A DNA stretch of 64,000 nucleotides from Pseudomonas sp. RC10 (GCF_038397775.1 NZ_CP151650.1:6343001-6407000); one strand, 5' to 3'. Counted from the first letter of the stretch, positions 39,565 through 50,142 are shown. Notes: generated by a model from the letters alone, not told the origin. Translations and numbers: made by a program.

Positions 39565-39643
39565 TTACGGATATTTTTTTGTCCAACACCACTGTCGGCA
39601 GCCTTGACAGTAGCGCAAATAACGCTCGGCGACGAAAAATGCT

Positions 39644-39649
39644 TATAAT
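39644..39649 (+). promoter_or_regulatory. -10 box of the mrcA promoter
   Basis: A perfect TATAAT lies 95 bp upstream of the mrcA start. A TTGACA at 39604-39609 is too far away (34 bp) to pair with it, and no good -35 lies at 16-18 bp. The call rests on the -10 match and on its place in the divergent pilM/mrcA gap. Confidence 0.5.
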
Positions 39650-39743
39650 GCCCAGCGTTTTTTTCGTGTAGCAAAGCTTCAAGGCGTGTTCATTTGTGAA
39701 TGCCTGCGCTTAACCCATTCTTTTTTCTGGAAATCCAAAAGCC

Positions 39744-42221
39744 TTGATACGCCTGCTGAAGTTTTTCTGGTGGTCCATCGTCGCTGTCGTCTGCGGGCTG
39801 CTGCTCGGCTTGAGCGGTGCCTTCCTTTACCTGTCTCCGAATCTTCCTTCGGTCGACGCCCTGCGCAACATTCAGCTGCAAATCCCGCTGCGCGTCTTCA
39901 GCAGCGACGGCAAGCTGATTGCAGAGTTTGGCGAAATGCGCCGCTCCCCGATCCGTTTCGCCGACATTCCACCCAATTTCATTCACGCCCTGCTGTCCGC
40001 CGAAGACGACAACTTCGCCAACCACTACGGCGTTGACCCCAGCAGCCTGATGCGCGCCGCCAGCCAACTGGTCAAGAGCGGTCACATTCAGTCCGGCGGC
40101 TCGACCATCACCATGCAGGTTGCGAAGAACTACTTCCTGACAAGCGAGCGCAGTTTTTCGCGCAAAACCACCGAGATTCTCTTGGCCTTGCAAATCGAGC
40201 GCCAACTTACGAAGGACGAGATTCTCGAGCTTTACGTCAACAAGATCTACCTGGGCAACAGGGCTTACGGTATCGAGGCCGCAGCACAGGTTTATTACGG
40301 CAAATCCATTCGTGACCTGAGCGTCGCGCAGATGGCAATGATCGCCGGTCTGCCCAAGGCACCGTCACGATTCAACCCACTGGCCAACCCGGTGCGCGCC
40401 AAAGAGCGTCGCGACTGGATTCTGGGCCGCATGTTCAAGCTCGGCAAAATCGATCAGAACACCTATCAGGTCGCCCTGGCCGAGCCGATCAACGCCAGCT
40501 ATCACGTTCAGAGCCCTGAAGTGAACGCGCCGTACATCGCCGAAATGGCCCGCGCCGAGATGGTCGGCCGTTACGGCAGCGAAGCCTACACAGAAGGCTT
40601 CCGCGTCACCACTACTGTTCCGAGCAATCTTCAGGAAGACGCCAATAAAGCCGTGCAGGATGGCCTGATCGAATACGACCAGCGTCATGGCTACCGTGGT
40701 CCGGAAAGCCGTTTTCCCGGCCTGACCCGCGACGGCTGGGTACAGGAGCTGACCAAGCAGCGCCCGATCAGTGGCCTCGAACCGGCCATCGTCAGCCAGG
40801 TCGACAAGACCGGCATTCACGTCCTGACCCGCAACGGCGAGAAAGAAGAAACCGTCGCCTGGGACAGCATGAAATGGGCGAAGGCGTTCCTGAACACCAA
40901 CAGCGTCGGCGCGAACCCGAAACAGCCCTCGGACGTCGCCCACGTCGGCGATCTGGTGCGTGTGCAACGGCAACCCGACAATTCGCTCAAATTCAGCCAG
41001 ATCCCGCAGGCGCAAAGCGCGCTGGTGTCGCTGGACCCGCATAACGGCGCAATCCGTGCTCTGGTGGGTGGTTTCGCGTTTGAGCAGAGCAATTACAACC
41101 GTGCGATGCAGGCCAAGCGTCAGCCAGGTTCGAGCTTCAAGCCGTTCCTGTATTCCGCCGCGCTGGACAACGGCTACACCGCCGCCAGCCTGGTCAACGA
41201 CGCGCCGATCGTGTTCGTCGATGAAGCGGTGGACAAGGTCTGGCGCCCGAAGAACGACACCGGCACCTTCCTCGGCCCGATTCGGTTGCGTGAGGCGTTG
41301 TACAAGTCGCGTAACCTTGTGTCGATCCGACTGCTGCAAAGCCTGGGCGTGAACACCGCGATCAACTACATCACCCGCTTCGGCTTCAACAAGCAGGACC
41401 TGCCGCCGAACCTGTCGCTGGCCCTCGGCACGGCAACCTTGACCCCGATGGAAATCGTCAGCGGCTGGAGCACGTTCGCCAACGGCGGTTACAAGGTCAG
41501 CCCGTACCTGATCGACAAGATCGAAGACCGCGAAGGCAAGACGCTGTTCGTCGCCAACCCGCCGACGGTCCCGGCCAACGACCCGAACCCGAAAGCCGTC
41601 AACGAGGCCATGGTCAGCAATGCCACGACCTACGCGGCACCTGAAACGCCAGCACTGACCGCGAACACCGTACCCAATGCACTCGACACCAGTGGCGCAC
41701 CACCGACCCCGGCAGTGGCCCCGCGCATTGTCGATGGCCGGACGACCTACATCCTCAATAGCATGCTGCAGGACGTGATCAAACGCGGCACCGGGCGTCG
41801 CGCGCTGTCGATGAACCGTCCGGACATCGCAGGCAAGACCGGTACGACCAACGACTCGAAAGACGCCTGGTTCTCCGGTTACAACGGCGATTACGTGACT
41901 ACGGTGTGGACCGGCTTCGACCAGCCCGAAAGCCTCGGTCGTCACGAGTTCGGCGGCACCGTCGCGCTGCCGATCTGGATGAGCTACATGAGTGCAGCGC
42001 TCAAGGACAAGCCGCCGCACGTTCAGGCAGAGCCCGATGGCATCCTCAGCCTGCGTATCGACCCCATCAGCGGCCGCTCCGCCACGCCAAGCACGGCAGG
42101 CGCGTTCTTCGAACTGTTCAAAAGCGAAGACACCCCACCGAGCGTGAACGAATTGAACGGCGGCCCCGCACCTGGCAGCCCGTTGCCAGCGGACGAATCG
42201 GCGCCGATCGACCTGTTTTGA
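39744..42221 (+). CDS. mrcA: Penicillin-binding protein 1A (peptidoglycan glycosyltransferase/transpeptidase)
   Basis: 825 residues starting at a TTG at 39744. A single membrane anchor (FFWWSIVAVVCGLLLGLSGAF, about 7-27) is followed by the GT51 glycosyltransferase domain (about 55-230) with EDDNFANHYGVD, GGSTITMQVAKN and KIYLGNRAYG. An OB-like insert leads to the transpeptidase domain (about 420-760) with SxxK in PGSSFKPF, SRN in YKSRNLVS and KTG in AGKTGTTND. It polymerises and cross-links the cell wall. Location opposite pilM is standard for Pseudomonas. Confidence 0.96.
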   Translation: MIRLLKFFWWSIVAVVCGLLLGLSGAFLYLSPNLPSVDALRNIQLQIPLRVFSSDGKLIAEFGEMRRSPIRFADIPPNFIHALLSAEDDNFANHYGVDPSSLMRAASQLVKSGHIQSGGSTITMQVAKNYFLTSERSFSRKTTEILLALQIERQLTKDEILELYVNKIYLGNRAYGIEAAAQVYYGKSIRDLSVAQMAMIAGLPKAPSRFNPLANPVRAKERRDWILGRMFKLGKIDQNTYQVALAEPINASYHVQSPEVNAPYIAEMARAEMVGRYGSEAYTEGFRVTTTVPSNLQEDANKAVQDGLIEYDQRHGYRGPESRFPGLTRDGWVQELTKQRPISGLEPAIVSQVDKTGIHVLTRNGEKEETVAWDSMKWAKAFLNTNSVGANPKQPSDVAHVGDLVRVQRQPDNSLKFSQIPQAQSALVSLDPHNGAIRALVGGFAFEQSNYNRAMQAKRQPGSSFKPFLYSAALDNGYTAASLVNDAPIVFVDEAVDKVWRPKNDTGTFLGPIRLREALYKSRNLVSIRLLQSLGVNTAINYITRFGFNKQDLPPNLSLALGTATLTPMEIVSGWSTFANGGYKVSPYLIDKIEDREGKTLFVANPPTVPANDPNPKAVNEAMVSNATTYAAPETPALTANTVPNALDTSGAPPTPAVAPRIVDGRTTYILNSMLQDVIKRGTGRRALSMNRPDIAGKTGTTNDSKDAWFSGYNGDYVTTVWTGFDQPESLGRHEFGGTVALPIWMSYMSAALKDKPPHVQAEPDGILSLRIDPISGRSATPSTAGAFFELFKSEDTPPSVNELNGGPAPGSPLPADESAPIDLF

Positions 42222-42247
42222 GGAGGCGGCTCAAGGATTACGTCGAC

Positions 42248-42339
42248 CTGTAGGAGTGAGCTTGCTCGCGATGGCGGCATAACAGTCAGCATCATTGTCG
42301 GCAGACACGTCGCTATCGCGAGCAAGCTCACTCCTACAG
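42248..42339. repeat. REPIN, family A
   Basis: Arms CTGTAGGAGTGAGCTTGCTC at 42248 and the complement ending at 42339, 92 bp overall, between the mrcA stop and the shared terminator. Both arms end in the same CGCGAT core. Confidence 0.92.
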
Positions 42340-42360
42340 TTGTCGCTCGACCCAAGACAC

Positions 42361-42391
42361 AAAAAAGCCCTGCGTCGCTGCAGGGCTTTTT
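42361..42391. terminator. Bidirectional terminator between mrcA and maeB
   Basis: AAAAAAGCCCTG-cgtcgctg-CAGGGCTTTTT has A and T runs at either end, so it can serve both convergent genes. It ends 17 bp before the maeB stop codon. Confidence 0.9.
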
Positions 42392-42407
42392 GTTTGCCGT
42401 TGTGTGA

Positions 42408-43676
42408 TCAGCCGTTGAAGACTTGATCCACGTTGGTCAGTGGGTAGTGCTTCGGATACGGCTGAGTCGCGACGCCGCTTTCGATAGCAGCCTTGGCAAC
42501 GGCGTCGGACACAACGGTCAGCAGACGCACGTCCAGTGGTTTCGGGATGATGTACTCACGGCCGAACTCCAGCTTGATGCCGCCATAGGCGTCGCAGACT
42601 TCCTGCGGCACTGGCAGCTTGGCCAGTTCACGCAGAGCATTGGCCGCGGCGATTTTCATCTCTTCGTTGATGCGCCTGGCGCGAACGTCCAGAGCACCAC
42701 GGAAGATGAACGGGAAGCCCAGGACGTTGTTGACCTGGTTCGGGTAGTCCGAACGACCGGTTGCCATGATCACGTCGCTGCGCGTGGCGTGAGCCAGTTC
42801 CGGCGAGATTTCCGGATCAGGGTTCGAGCACGCGAACACGATCGGATTGGCAGCCATGGACTTCAAGCCTTCCGGGCTCAGCAGGTTCGGACCCGACAGG
42901 CCGACGAACACGTCGGCACCGTTCAGTGCGTCAGCCAAGGTGCGCTTGTCAGTCGCGTGAGCGAATTGCGCCTTGTACTGGTTCAGATCGGAACGCTCGG
43001 AGTGAACCACCCCGTTACGGTCAATCATGAAGATGTTTTCGATCTTCGCGCCCATGCTCACCAGCAGCTTCATGCAAGAGATGGCCGCTGCGCCAGCGCC
43101 CAGGCAGACGATCTTCGCTTCTTCCAGCGTTTTGCCAGCGATTTCCAGGGCATTGATCATGCCCGCTGCGGTTACGATGGCTGTGCCGTGCTGGTCATCG
43201 TGGAACACCGGAATGTCGCACTGTTCGATCAGCGCTTTTTCGATCTCGAAGCACTCGGGTGCCTTGATGTCTTCAAGGTTGATACCACCGAACGTGATGG
43301 AGATGCGCTTGACGGTGTCGATGAACGCTTGCGGGCTTTCCGAATCGACTTCGATGTCGAACACATCGATGCCAGCGAAACGCTTGAACAGAACGCCTTT
43401 GCCTTCCATGACCGGCTTGGACGCCAGCGGGCCAAGATTGCCCAGACCGAGGATCGCGGTGCCATCAGAGATGACCGCAACCAGGTTGCCCTTGCCGGTG
43501 TACTTGTACGCCAGCTCAGGGTCGCGACCGATCTCACGCACTGGCTCAGCCACACCCGGGCTGTAGGCCAGAGAGAGGTCACGCGCAGTGGCGGTGGCTT
43601 TGGTGAGTTCTACGCTCAATTTCCCAGGGCGAGGGTTGGCGTGATAGTCGAGCGCGGCAGTTTTCAAATCTGACAT
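42408..43676 (-). CDS. maeB: NADP-dependent malic enzyme, short form
   Basis: 422 residues. It decarboxylates malate to pyruvate, supplying NADPH. The malic-enzyme N-domain (about 15-150) has [11 protein letters not shown], the catalytic-Lys region [19 protein letters not shown] and the metal-binding [14 protein letters not shown]. The Rossmann NAD(P) domain has [16 protein letters not shown]. The phosphotransacetylase-like C-terminal half of the E. coli enzyme is absent, which is usual for Pseudomonas. The first 180 bp upstream hold no other gene. Confidence 0.93.
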   Translation of the reverse strand: MSDLKTAALDYHANPRPGKLSVELTKATATARDLSLAYSPGVAEPVREIGRDPELAYKYTGKGNLVAVISDGTAILGLGNLGPLASKPVMEGKGVLFKRFAGIDVFDIEVDSESPQAFIDTVKRISITFGGINLEDIKAPECFEIEKALIEQCDIPVFHDDQHGTAIVTAAGMINALEIAGKTLEEAKIVCLGAGAAAISCMKLLVSMGAKIENIFMIDRNGVVHSERSDLNQYKAQFAHATDKRTLADALNGADVFVGLSGPNLLSPEGLKSMAANPIVFACSNPDPEISPELAHATRSDVIMATGRSDYPNQVNNVLGFPFIFRGALDVRARRINEEMKIAAANALRELAKLPVPQEVCDAYGGIKLEFGREYIIPKPLDVRLLTVVSDAVAKAAIESGVATQPYPKHYPLTNVDQVFNG

Positions 43677-43856
43677 GGGGGCATTCCGCTTTTTTGCTGT
43701 TGGACAGACGGACGAACGAGCATACGCAAGTCAGAAAGTCCTAACAAGACTGCCGGGTCAGGTGTGTCAAGAGGCCGCATCTACGACTTTCAGCGTAGAG
43801 CCACGTCTTTAAAGGCCTCCAGAGAAAAACAATTCATGGAAAAAATGTTCACAATT

Positions 43857-44681
43857 TTAGCTTGAAGTTGTATTCAACATGACAGGATGCGTGATCGGCA
43901 TCATCCAGCGTGGCTGACCGGACTTGAGACCGCCTCGACGGAATCGGTCAACGACCCAACCCCGCGCTTCTACCTGCTGACCTTTCAGACGTAGCAGGCT
44001 GGCACTGTTGAATTGCCCTACAAGATTCGGAGCAATACGCAATACCAGTGCATCGCCGAACTCGATCCAGATACCCCCGCCATTGCGCTGAACATTCGTC
44101 ACGCGCCCCGACACGAGGGCGAATCCACCGCTGCTGATTTGCTCGGGGGATTGCACCGGGGAATTGCGCCATATCCCAACACCCGCTTGGCGCGCGGTCT
44201 TTTCTGCGGCCTGCTGGCAATCCACCAGTGAAACGTTCGGGGAGACCGCCACCAGATAACCCAGCCCTTCCGTGAGCAGCTGAGCCTCAAGGTTTGCGCC
44301 ATTGCGGCCATAGACGTTGGCCAAGGTGCGTCCGTAATGATCAGCGGCCTGCTCGCCGATCCTCAGACTGACTTGACCGTCGCTTTCATCTACCAACGTT
44401 TGCAGTCGGCGCTTGGCGGCTTCGGCAAACGGTTGGGCGGACTGACCTTTTTTGCCAGTTTCCGGCGCATTGAGGCCAACCATCCGCACGCTGCGCCCAT
44501 CACTCAAACGAAGGGTGTCGCCATCTACCACGCGCTGAACCTGCGCGGTGGGCAAATTGGAAGGCGCCGGGCACAAGGCCTGGGCGGTAGAGAGCCAAAT
44601 CGCAGGCACAAAAAAGGCGCCCGCAAGGGACGCCTTCTTGAGCAGCCTGGATAAGCTCGGGGAGCGATCCAGAAAATCCAC
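43857..44681 (-). CDS. Secreted thermonuclease-like protein (SNase domain)
   Basis: 274 residues from a GTG at 44681, two bases after the rpmE stop. A signal peptide-like segment (SLAGAFFVPAIWLSTAQA) is cleaved near residue 35. The SNase domain (about 45-170) has VQRVVDGDTLRLSDGRSVRM with the first acidic metal ligand, GLNAPE, and the catalytic Arg region ADHYGRTLANVYG, so the nuclease core looks complete. The last 90 residues form a nucleic-acid-binding OB-like extension (GRVTNVQRNGGGIWIEFGD). Such proteins may degrade extracellular DNA. Confidence 0.85.
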   Translation of the reverse strand: MDFLDRSPSLSRLLKKASLAGAFFVPAIWLSTAQALCPAPSNLPTAQVQRVVDGDTLRLSDGRSVRMVGLNAPETGKKGQSAQPFAEAAKRRLQTLVDESDGQVSLRIGEQAADHYGRTLANVYGRNGANLEAQLLTEGLGYLVAVSPNVSLVDCQQAAEKTARQAGVGIWRNSPVQSPEQISSGGFALVSGRVTNVQRNGGGIWIEFGDALVLRIAPNLVGQFNSASLLRLKGQQVEARGWVVDRFRRGGLKSGQPRWMMPITHPVMLNTTSS

Positions 44682-44683
44682 TC

Positions 44684-44905
44684 TTACTTCGCTTTGGTTG
44701 CGCCGAACGCACCGAAACGCGACTTGAACTTGTCGACGCGACCGCCAACGTCCAGAGTCTTTTGCTTACCGGTGTAGAACGGGTGGCACTCGTTGCAAAC
44801 GTCCAGGCTCAGAGGCTTGGCCAGGTTGGAACGGGTGTGGATGACGTTGCCGCAGCTGCAGGTTGCAACGACGTCTTCGTAAACTGGATGGATATCAGCT
44901 TTCAT
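44684..44905 (-). CDS. rpmE: 50S ribosomal protein L31
   Basis: 73 residues. The four zinc-binding cysteines CSC (16-18) and CNEC (37-40) are present, making it the zinc-containing C+ form, which serves as a zinc store when cells have enough metal. TGAGGAAAT precedes the ATG. The thermonuclease-like gene follows immediately, so they probably share a transcript. Confidence 0.96.
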   Translation of the reverse strand: MKADIHPVYEDVVATCSCGNVIHTRSNLAKPLSLDVCNECHPFYTGKQKTLDVGGRVDKFKSRFGAFGATKAK

Positions 44906-44975
44906 CGGTATTTCCTCAGGCTAGCGTGCCGCCACCCAACACTATTGTTGAATACCGCACGGAATTAGGCCGCGC

Positions 44976-45003
44976 ATATTAACAGAGAACGTGAAACGCG
45001 CAA
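44976..45003 (-). promoter_or_regulatory. Sigma-70-type promoter of rpmE
   Basis: On the - strand TTGCGC (45003-44998), a 16-bp spacer and TAATAT (44981-44976) lie about 70 bp upstream of rpmE. It is the best sigma-70 pair in the 168-bp rpmE/priA divergent gap. Confidence 0.5.
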
Positions 45004-45073
45004 GGCCGCGTTAACGCCGGTCGTCTGCTAAGATCGCGCCCTTGGTCATACTCCGTAACAGGACATCCCCCGC

Positions 45074-47293
45074 GTGCCCGACGCCATTTTGCGCCTCGCC
45101 CTGCCCTCCCCCTTGCGCCGCCTGTTCGACTACCGCGCCCCCGCCGGGATTGCGCGCAGTGCGCTGCAACCGGGCATGCGGTTACGGGTGCCGTTCGGGC
45201 GTCGGGAGATGATCGGCATCCTGGTTGAGATCACCGATCACAGCGATGTGCCCGAGGACAAACTGAAGCCCGCGATTGCGCTGCTCGACACCGAAGCGCC
45301 GCTGCCACCCGCCCTGTTCAAGCTGTGTCTGTGGACGGCCCAGTATTATCAGCACAGCCTCGGTGACACGTTGAGCTGGGCGTTGCCGGTCTTGCTGCGT
45401 CAAGGCGAGCCCGCCGAGGCCCGGCAAGAGCGTTTCTGGCAGATCGCGACCGGCGCCAGCATCGATGACCCGCGCATCGCCCGAGCGCCGAAACAGAAAG
45501 AAGCGTTGCAAACCCTGGCCCAGCACCCCCACGGCGTCGCCCATCAATTGCTGAGCAAGCTGATGCTCAACCGTGACAGCCTCAATCTGTTGCTGGCCAA
45601 GGAGTTGGTGACGGTGGAAGTGCGCGGCCATGCCCCGGTGGCGCGGCATGAGCATTGGCTGGCGCAACCGGAACTGCCGCTGAACACTGAACAACGCGCC
45701 GCGTATGAAGCCATTCGCTCCGGATTTGGCAGTTTTCATGCGTCTTTGCTCGCAGGCGTGACCGGCAGCGGCAAGACCGAGGTTTACCTGCAACTGATCC
45801 GCGAGACGCTGGAGGCAGGCAAACAGGCGCTGGTGCTGATTCCGGAAATCAATCTCGGCCCGCAGACCCTCGCTCGTTTCGAGCAGCGTTTCAATGCGCG
45901 GATCGCGCTGTTGCATTCGGCGGTCAACGATCGGGATCGCCTGGATGCCTGGCTCGCCGCCCGCGACGGCGAAGCGGACATCATCATCGGCACGCGCTCG
46001 GCGCTGTTCACGCCCATGAAGAACCCCGGCCTGATCATCATCGACGAAGAACACGACGGCTCTTATAAGCAGCAAGAAGGCCTGCGTTATCACGCGCGGG
46101 ATCTGGCACTGGTCCGCGCCCGCCAGGAAGACATCCCGATCGTGCTCGGCTCGGCCACGCCTTCGCTGGAAAGCCTGCACAATGCCTACACCGGCCGGTA
46201 CGCCCTCCTACGCCTGAACCAACGCGCAGGCGGCGCGCAACAGCCACGCTTCCTGCGCCTGGACGTGAAAAGTCGTCCGCTAGACAGCGGCATTTCTGGC
46301 CCGATGCAGCAAGCCATCGGGCAGACGCTGGCCGCCGGACAACAGGTGCTGGTGTTCCTCAATCGCCGAGGATTCGCGCCGACGCTGCTGTGTCACGACT
46401 GCGGCTGGCTATCCGAATGCAAACGTTGCGATGCGCGGATGACCGTTCATCAGCGCTCCGGCGAGCTGCGTTGTCACCACTGCGGCCACGTCGAGCGGGT
46501 GCCGCGCAATTGCCCGGCCTGTGGCAAAGTCGATCTGCGCCCCGTCGGCGCGGGGACGGAGCGCGCCGAAGAACGCTTGGCGATTCTGTTTCCGGACTAT
46601 CCGGTGCTGCGAGTGGATCGCGACAGCACCTCGCGCAAGGACGCAATGAATCAACTGTTTGCCACCATCCAGAAGGGCCACCCGTGCATTCTCGTCGGCA
46701 CGCAGATGCTCGCCAAAGGTCACCACTTCCCCCGCGTGACGCTGGTGTCGATTCTGGACGCCGACGGCGGGCTGTTTTCCGGCGACTTCCGCGCCAGCGA
46801 ACGCATGGCCCAGTTGATCGTGCAGGTGGCGGGCCGCGCGGGGCGCGCCGAAGAACCGGGCAAAGTGATCATTCAGACGCACCTGGCCGACCATCCGCTG
46901 CTGATCCAGCTCACCGAGCAGGGGTATTCCGCCTTTGCAGAGCAGGCGCTGAGCGAGCGTCGCGCAGCGGGCCTGCCCCCGTTTTCGCATTTGGCGCTGT
47001 TGCGCGCTGAAGCCCATAAACCGGGACAGGCTGAGGGATTTTTAGACGAAGCCTGTACGGAAGCGGAACAGCTGTTGAAGGAAATGTCGCTGGGCGGGAT
47101 TGAACTGTTAGGCCCGGTTCCGGCTCCGATGGAGCGCCGCGCGGGGAGATACAGGGCGCAATTGTTGCTGCAAGCCAACGCCAGGGCGCCACTGCACAAG
47201 CTGCTGGCAACGTGGCTGCTGGCGCTGGAAAGCATGCCGAGCGGGCGGGCGGTCAGGTGGTCGCTGGATGTGGACCCGGTGGATCTTTATTGA
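45074..47293 (+). CDS. priA: Primosomal protein N', replication restart helicase
   Basis: 739 residues from a GTG at 45074. An N-terminal DNA 3'-end-binding domain (about 1-105) is followed by a superfamily 2 helicase with Walker A GVTGSGKTEVYL (about 230-241) and Walker B IIIDEEHDGSYK. The zinc cysteine cluster includes CHDCGWLSECKRC, CHHCG and CPACG, eight Cys in total. It restarts stalled replication forks by loading DnaB. Its gene is divergent from rpmE, the normal arrangement in Pseudomonas. Confidence 0.96.
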   Translation: MPDAILRLALPSPLRRLFDYRAPAGIARSALQPGMRLRVPFGRREMIGILVEITDHSDVPEDKLKPAIALLDTEAPLPPALFKLCLWTAQYYQHSLGDTLSWALPVLLRQGEPAEARQERFWQIATGASIDDPRIARAPKQKEALQTLAQHPHGVAHQLLSKLMLNRDSLNLLLAKELVTVEVRGHAPVARHEHWLAQPELPLNTEQRAAYEAIRSGFGSFHASLLAGVTGSGKTEVYLQLIRETLEAGKQALVLIPEINLGPQTLARFEQRFNARIALLHSAVNDRDRLDAWLAARDGEADIIIGTRSALFTPMKNPGLIIIDEEHDGSYKQQEGLRYHARDLALVRARQEDIPIVLGSATPSLESLHNAYTGRYALLRLNQRAGGAQQPRFLRLDVKSRPLDSGISGPMQQAIGQTLAAGQQVLVFLNRRGFAPTLLCHDCGWLSECKRCDARMTVHQRSGELRCHHCGHVERVPRNCPACGKVDLRPVGAGTERAEERLAILFPDYPVLRVDRDSTSRKDAMNQLFATIQKGHPCILVGTQMLAKGHHFPRVTLVSILDADGGLFSGDFRASERMAQLIVQVAGRAGRAEEPGKVIIQTHLADHPLLIQLTEQGYSAFAEQALSERRAAGLPPFSHLALLRAEAHKPGQAEGFLDEACTEAEQLLKEMSLGGIELLGPVPAPMERRAGRYRAQLLLQANARAPLHKLLATWLLALESMPSGRAVRWSLDVDPVDLY

Positions 47294-47325
47294 GCTCATG
47301 CGGACTCCTGGCGCGCATCGACTTT

Positions 47326-47414
47326 TGTGGGAGCGAATTCATTCGCGAAAAAGCGTACAGCCGATAGAGATGTGTCGGCTCGACCCGCCATTCGCGAATG
47401 AATTCGCTCCCACA
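47326..47414. repeat. REPIN, family B
   Basis: Arms TGTGGGAGCGAATTCATTCG at 47326 and the complement ending at 47414. The middle contains CAGCCGATAGAGATG, nearly identical to the copy at 9774-9862, so both middles probably derive from one ancestor. It lies between priA and argS. Confidence 0.88.
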
Positions 47415-47553
47415 GTTGGGAACCCGGCAACAGATGACAATTCACAACCGCACATCCAACCCGGTTGGCAAGGTGGCTCCGGCAACGGATAATGCCCAGT
47501 TTTTCCACCCGCGCATCGAAGCGCTGCCGCGCTTGCGGTCGAAAGAGAGCCTC

Positions 47554-49290
47554 ATGAAAGACACCATTCGCCAGCTGATCCAACAAGCTCTGAGCCAACT
47601 CGTCACCGAAGGCGTCTTGCCGGAAGGGTTGACGCCGGCGATTCAGGTGGAAAACGCCAAGGACAAGAAAAATGGCGACTTCGCCAGCAACATCGCCATG
47701 ATGTTGGCCAAGCCTGCGGGCCTGAAACCTCGTGACCTGGCCGAGAAGATCGTCGCTGCGCTGCCCGCCGACGAACAGATCACCAAAGTCGACATCGCCG
47801 GGCCTGGCTTCCTGAACTTTTTCCAGAACACTCAGGCCCTCGCTTCGCGTCTCGACGAAGCCTTGGCGGATGCCACCCTGTCGGTGCGCAAGAACGGTCC
47901 CGCCCAACGCGTGGTGGTTGACCTGTCCGCGCCGAACCTCGCCAAAGAAATGCACGTCGGCCACCTGCGCTCGACCATTATCGGCGACGGCGTGGCCAGC
48001 GTGCTTGAGTTCCTCGGCGACACCGTCATTCGTCAGAACCACGTTGGCGACTGGGGCACCCAGTTCGGCATGCTGCTGGCCTATCTGCAGGAAACCCCGG
48101 CGACCAGCGACGAGCTGTCGGACCTGGAAAACTTCTACCGCGCCGCCAAGGGCCGTTTCGATGAGTCCGAAGAGTTCGCCGAGCGCGCCCGTGGCCTGGT
48201 GGTCAAGCTGCAAGCAGGCGACCCTGAGTGCCTGACGCTGTGGACCCGTTTCAAAGACATTTCCCTTTCGCACTGTCAGGAAGTGTACGAGCGCCTGAAT
48301 GTCAAACTGACGCCGAAAGACGTCATGGGCGAAAGCGCCTACAACGACGACCTCGCCAACGTCGTCGCCGACCTGAAGAAAGCCGGCCTGCTGGTTGAGA
48401 GCAACGGCGCACAATGCGTGTTCCTCGAAGAATTCAAGACTGCCGAAGGCACGCCACTGCCGGTGATCGTGCAAAAGGCCGGTGGCGGTTATCTCTATGC
48501 GACCACCGACCTCGCTGCCGTGCGCTACCGCAGCAACGTATTGAAAGCTGATCGCGCGCTGTATTTCGTCGATCAGCGTCAGGCCCTGCACTTCCAGCAA
48601 GTGTTCGAAGTGGCCCGCCGCGCCGGTTTCGTCACCAACGGCATGCAGATGGAACACATGGGCTTCGGCACCATGAACGGCGCCGATGGCCGTCCGTTCA
48701 AGACCCGCGATGGCGGCACCGTGAAGCTGGTTGACCTGCTCGATGAAGCCGAAGAGCGCGCCTATGTGCTGGTGAAAGAGAAGAACCCGGGAGTTGCCGA
48801 AGACGAATTGCGCACCATTGCCAAGGCGGTGGGCATCAGCGCGGTGAAATACGCGGACCTGTCCAAGCACCGCGCCAGCGATTACAGCTTCAACTTCGAT
48901 CAGATGCTCAGCTTCGAAGGCAACACCGCACCTTACCTGCTGTACGCCTACACCCGTGTTTCCGGCGTGTTCCGCAAGCTGGGCGAGGCGTTCGACGAGA
49001 GCAAAGGCCAAATCATCCTTGAGGCCCCTCAAGAGCAGGACCTGGCTGCGCGTCTTGCGCAATTCGGCGAAACCGTGAACAACGTTGCCGAAAAAGGCAC
49101 GCCGCACGTGCTGTGCGCCTACCTTTACGATCTGGCCGGCCTGTTCTCCAGCTTCTACGAGAACTGCCCGATCCTGAACGCGGAAAACCCCGAGCAACAG
49201 CAAAGCCGTCTGCGCCTCGCGCACCTGACCGGTCGCACCCTCAAGCAAGGCCTGCAACTGCTGGGTCTGGAAACTCTGGAGCGTATGTAA
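47554..49290 (+). CDS. argS: Arginyl-tRNA synthetase
   Basis: 578 residues from the ATG at 47554 ([15 protein letters not shown]), with GAAAGAGAG upstream; the in-frame sequence before it overlaps a REPIN and is not part of the family. Class I signature [12 protein letters not shown] stands for HIGH (about 132-143), the N-terminal tRNA-binding domain is about 1-110, and the C-terminal anticodon helices run from about 450. KMSKS is degenerate, as is common in bacterial ArgS ([18 protein letters not shown]). The adjacent SPOR gene begins one base after the stop. Confidence 0.96.
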   Translation: MKDTIRQLIQQALSQLVTEGVLPEGLTPAIQVENAKDKKNGDFASNIAMMLAKPAGLKPRDLAEKIVAALPADEQITKVDIAGPGFLNFFQNTQALASRLDEALADATLSVRKNGPAQRVVVDLSAPNLAKEMHVGHLRSTIIGDGVASVLEFLGDTVIRQNHVGDWGTQFGMLLAYLQETPATSDELSDLENFYRAAKGRFDESEEFAERARGLVVKLQAGDPECLTLWTRFKDISLSHCQEVYERLNVKLTPKDVMGESAYNDDLANVVADLKKAGLLVESNGAQCVFLEEFKTAEGTPLPVIVQKAGGGYLYATTDLAAVRYRSNVLKADRALYFVDQRQALHFQQVFEVARRAGFVTNGMQMEHMGFGTMNGADGRPFKTRDGGTVKLVDLLDEAEERAYVLVKEKNPGVAEDELRTIAKAVGISAVKYADLSKHRASDYSFNFDQMLSFEGNTAPYLLYAYTRVSGVFRKLGEAFDESKGQIILEAPQEQDLAARLAQFGETVNNVAEKGTPHVLCAYLYDLAGLFSSFYENCPILNAENPEQQQSRLRLAHLTGRTLKQGLQLLGLETLERM

Positions 49291-49291
49291 C

Positions 49292-49984
49292 TTGGCAGTC
49301 AAAAAGAAACCTGCTCCCAAGCGCGGTGCCAGCCGGTACGAGGCGCCCGCAAAGAAGCCGATTCCGGGATGGGTGTGGCTGGCGGTCGGCCTGTCCGTCG
49401 GTGCATTCATCGTATTCCTGATGAAACTGGAGCCTGGCAGCGGCGATGACATCAAGCGGAACAAGGCCGAAGCCAAGGCCGCGAAGATCGCCGAAGCGAA
49501 CAAGACGCCGCCAAGTCCGACCGCGCCCGTGAAGCCGAAGTACGATTTCTACACGCTGCTGCCGGAATCGGAAGTCATCGTGCCAAACGAAGCCGTGCCG
49601 GAAAAAACGCCGCCGTCAGTGGCTGCGCCGACCACGCCGGTCACTCCAGAGGTGGCCGCGAAAATCGACACCGCTCGTGCCCAGGCAGCGCTTAGCGGCC
49701 TGACACCACCGCCAGCGCCCCCGGTCGCGAAACCGGCGCCGGTGACGACGTTCTTCCTGCAGGCGGGTTCGTTCCGCAAACAGACGGACGCTGACAAGGT
49801 TCGCGCACAGATCATTCTGTTGGGGCAGGCCGCGACGGTTGAATCCGGAACGGTGAAGGACGAGACGTGGTACCGCGTATTGGTCGGACCGTTCAGCAAC
49901 CGCGAACAACTGACGACCGCGCAGAAGCAACTGGCGGGTGGTGGATTCAGCAACCTGTTGCTGCAACAGCGTCAGGCCCGCTAG
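49292..49984 (+). CDS. SPOR-domain inner-membrane protein (FtsN-like)
   Basis: 230 residues starting at a TTG at 49292. A basic cytoplasmic end (MAVKKKPAPKRGASRYE) precedes one membrane helix (WVWLAVGLSVGAFIVFLM, about 27-44), a Pro-rich periplasmic linker and a C-terminal SPOR domain (about 150-225; FFLQAGSFRKQTDADKVRAQI). This is the FtsN layout. The gene order argS-SPOR-hslV matches the place of ftsN next to hslV in other gammaproteobacteria. It probably activates septal wall synthesis; sequence identity outside SPOR is too low to be sure it is FtsN itself. Confidence 0.85.
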   Translation: MAVKKKPAPKRGASRYEAPAKKPIPGWVWLAVGLSVGAFIVFLMKLEPGSGDDIKRNKAEAKAAKIAEANKTPPSPTAPVKPKYDFYTLLPESEVIVPNEAVPEKTPPSVAAPTTPVTPEVAAKIDTARAQAALSGLTPPPAPPVAKPAPVTTFFLQAGSFRKQTDADKVRAQIILLGQAATVESGTVKDETWYRVLVGPFSNREQLTTAQKQLAGGGFSNLLLQQRQAR

Positions 49985-50004
49985 ACCAAACGCCGATCCC
50001 GTTA

Positions 50005-50090
50005 TGGGAGCCGGCTTGCTGGCGAATACGATGATTCAGTCACCCTCTATGCTGACTGACACACCGCTTTCGCCAGCAAGCCGGCTCCCA
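50005..50090. repeat. REPIN, family C
   Basis: Arms TGGGAGCCGGCTTGCTGGCG at 50005 and its complement ending at 50090, only copy of this family in the window. It lies just downstream of the SPOR gene and about 50 bp before the hslV promoter. Confidence 0.88.
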
Positions 50091-50142
50091 CGGCCTTCGG
50101 CCAGAAGCAGATCAATACACCCCTGCCATTCATCCCCCACGG

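Noticed and set aside
39604..39609. TTGACA as a -35 box for mrcA.
   Set aside because: It is 34 bp from the TATAAT, too far for a sigma-70 promoter, and no other -10 fits it.
47326..47553. An extended N-terminus for argS reaching back to 47398.
   Set aside because: The extension covers part of a REPIN and is not part of the ArgS family. The ATG at 47554 has a good ribosome binding site.
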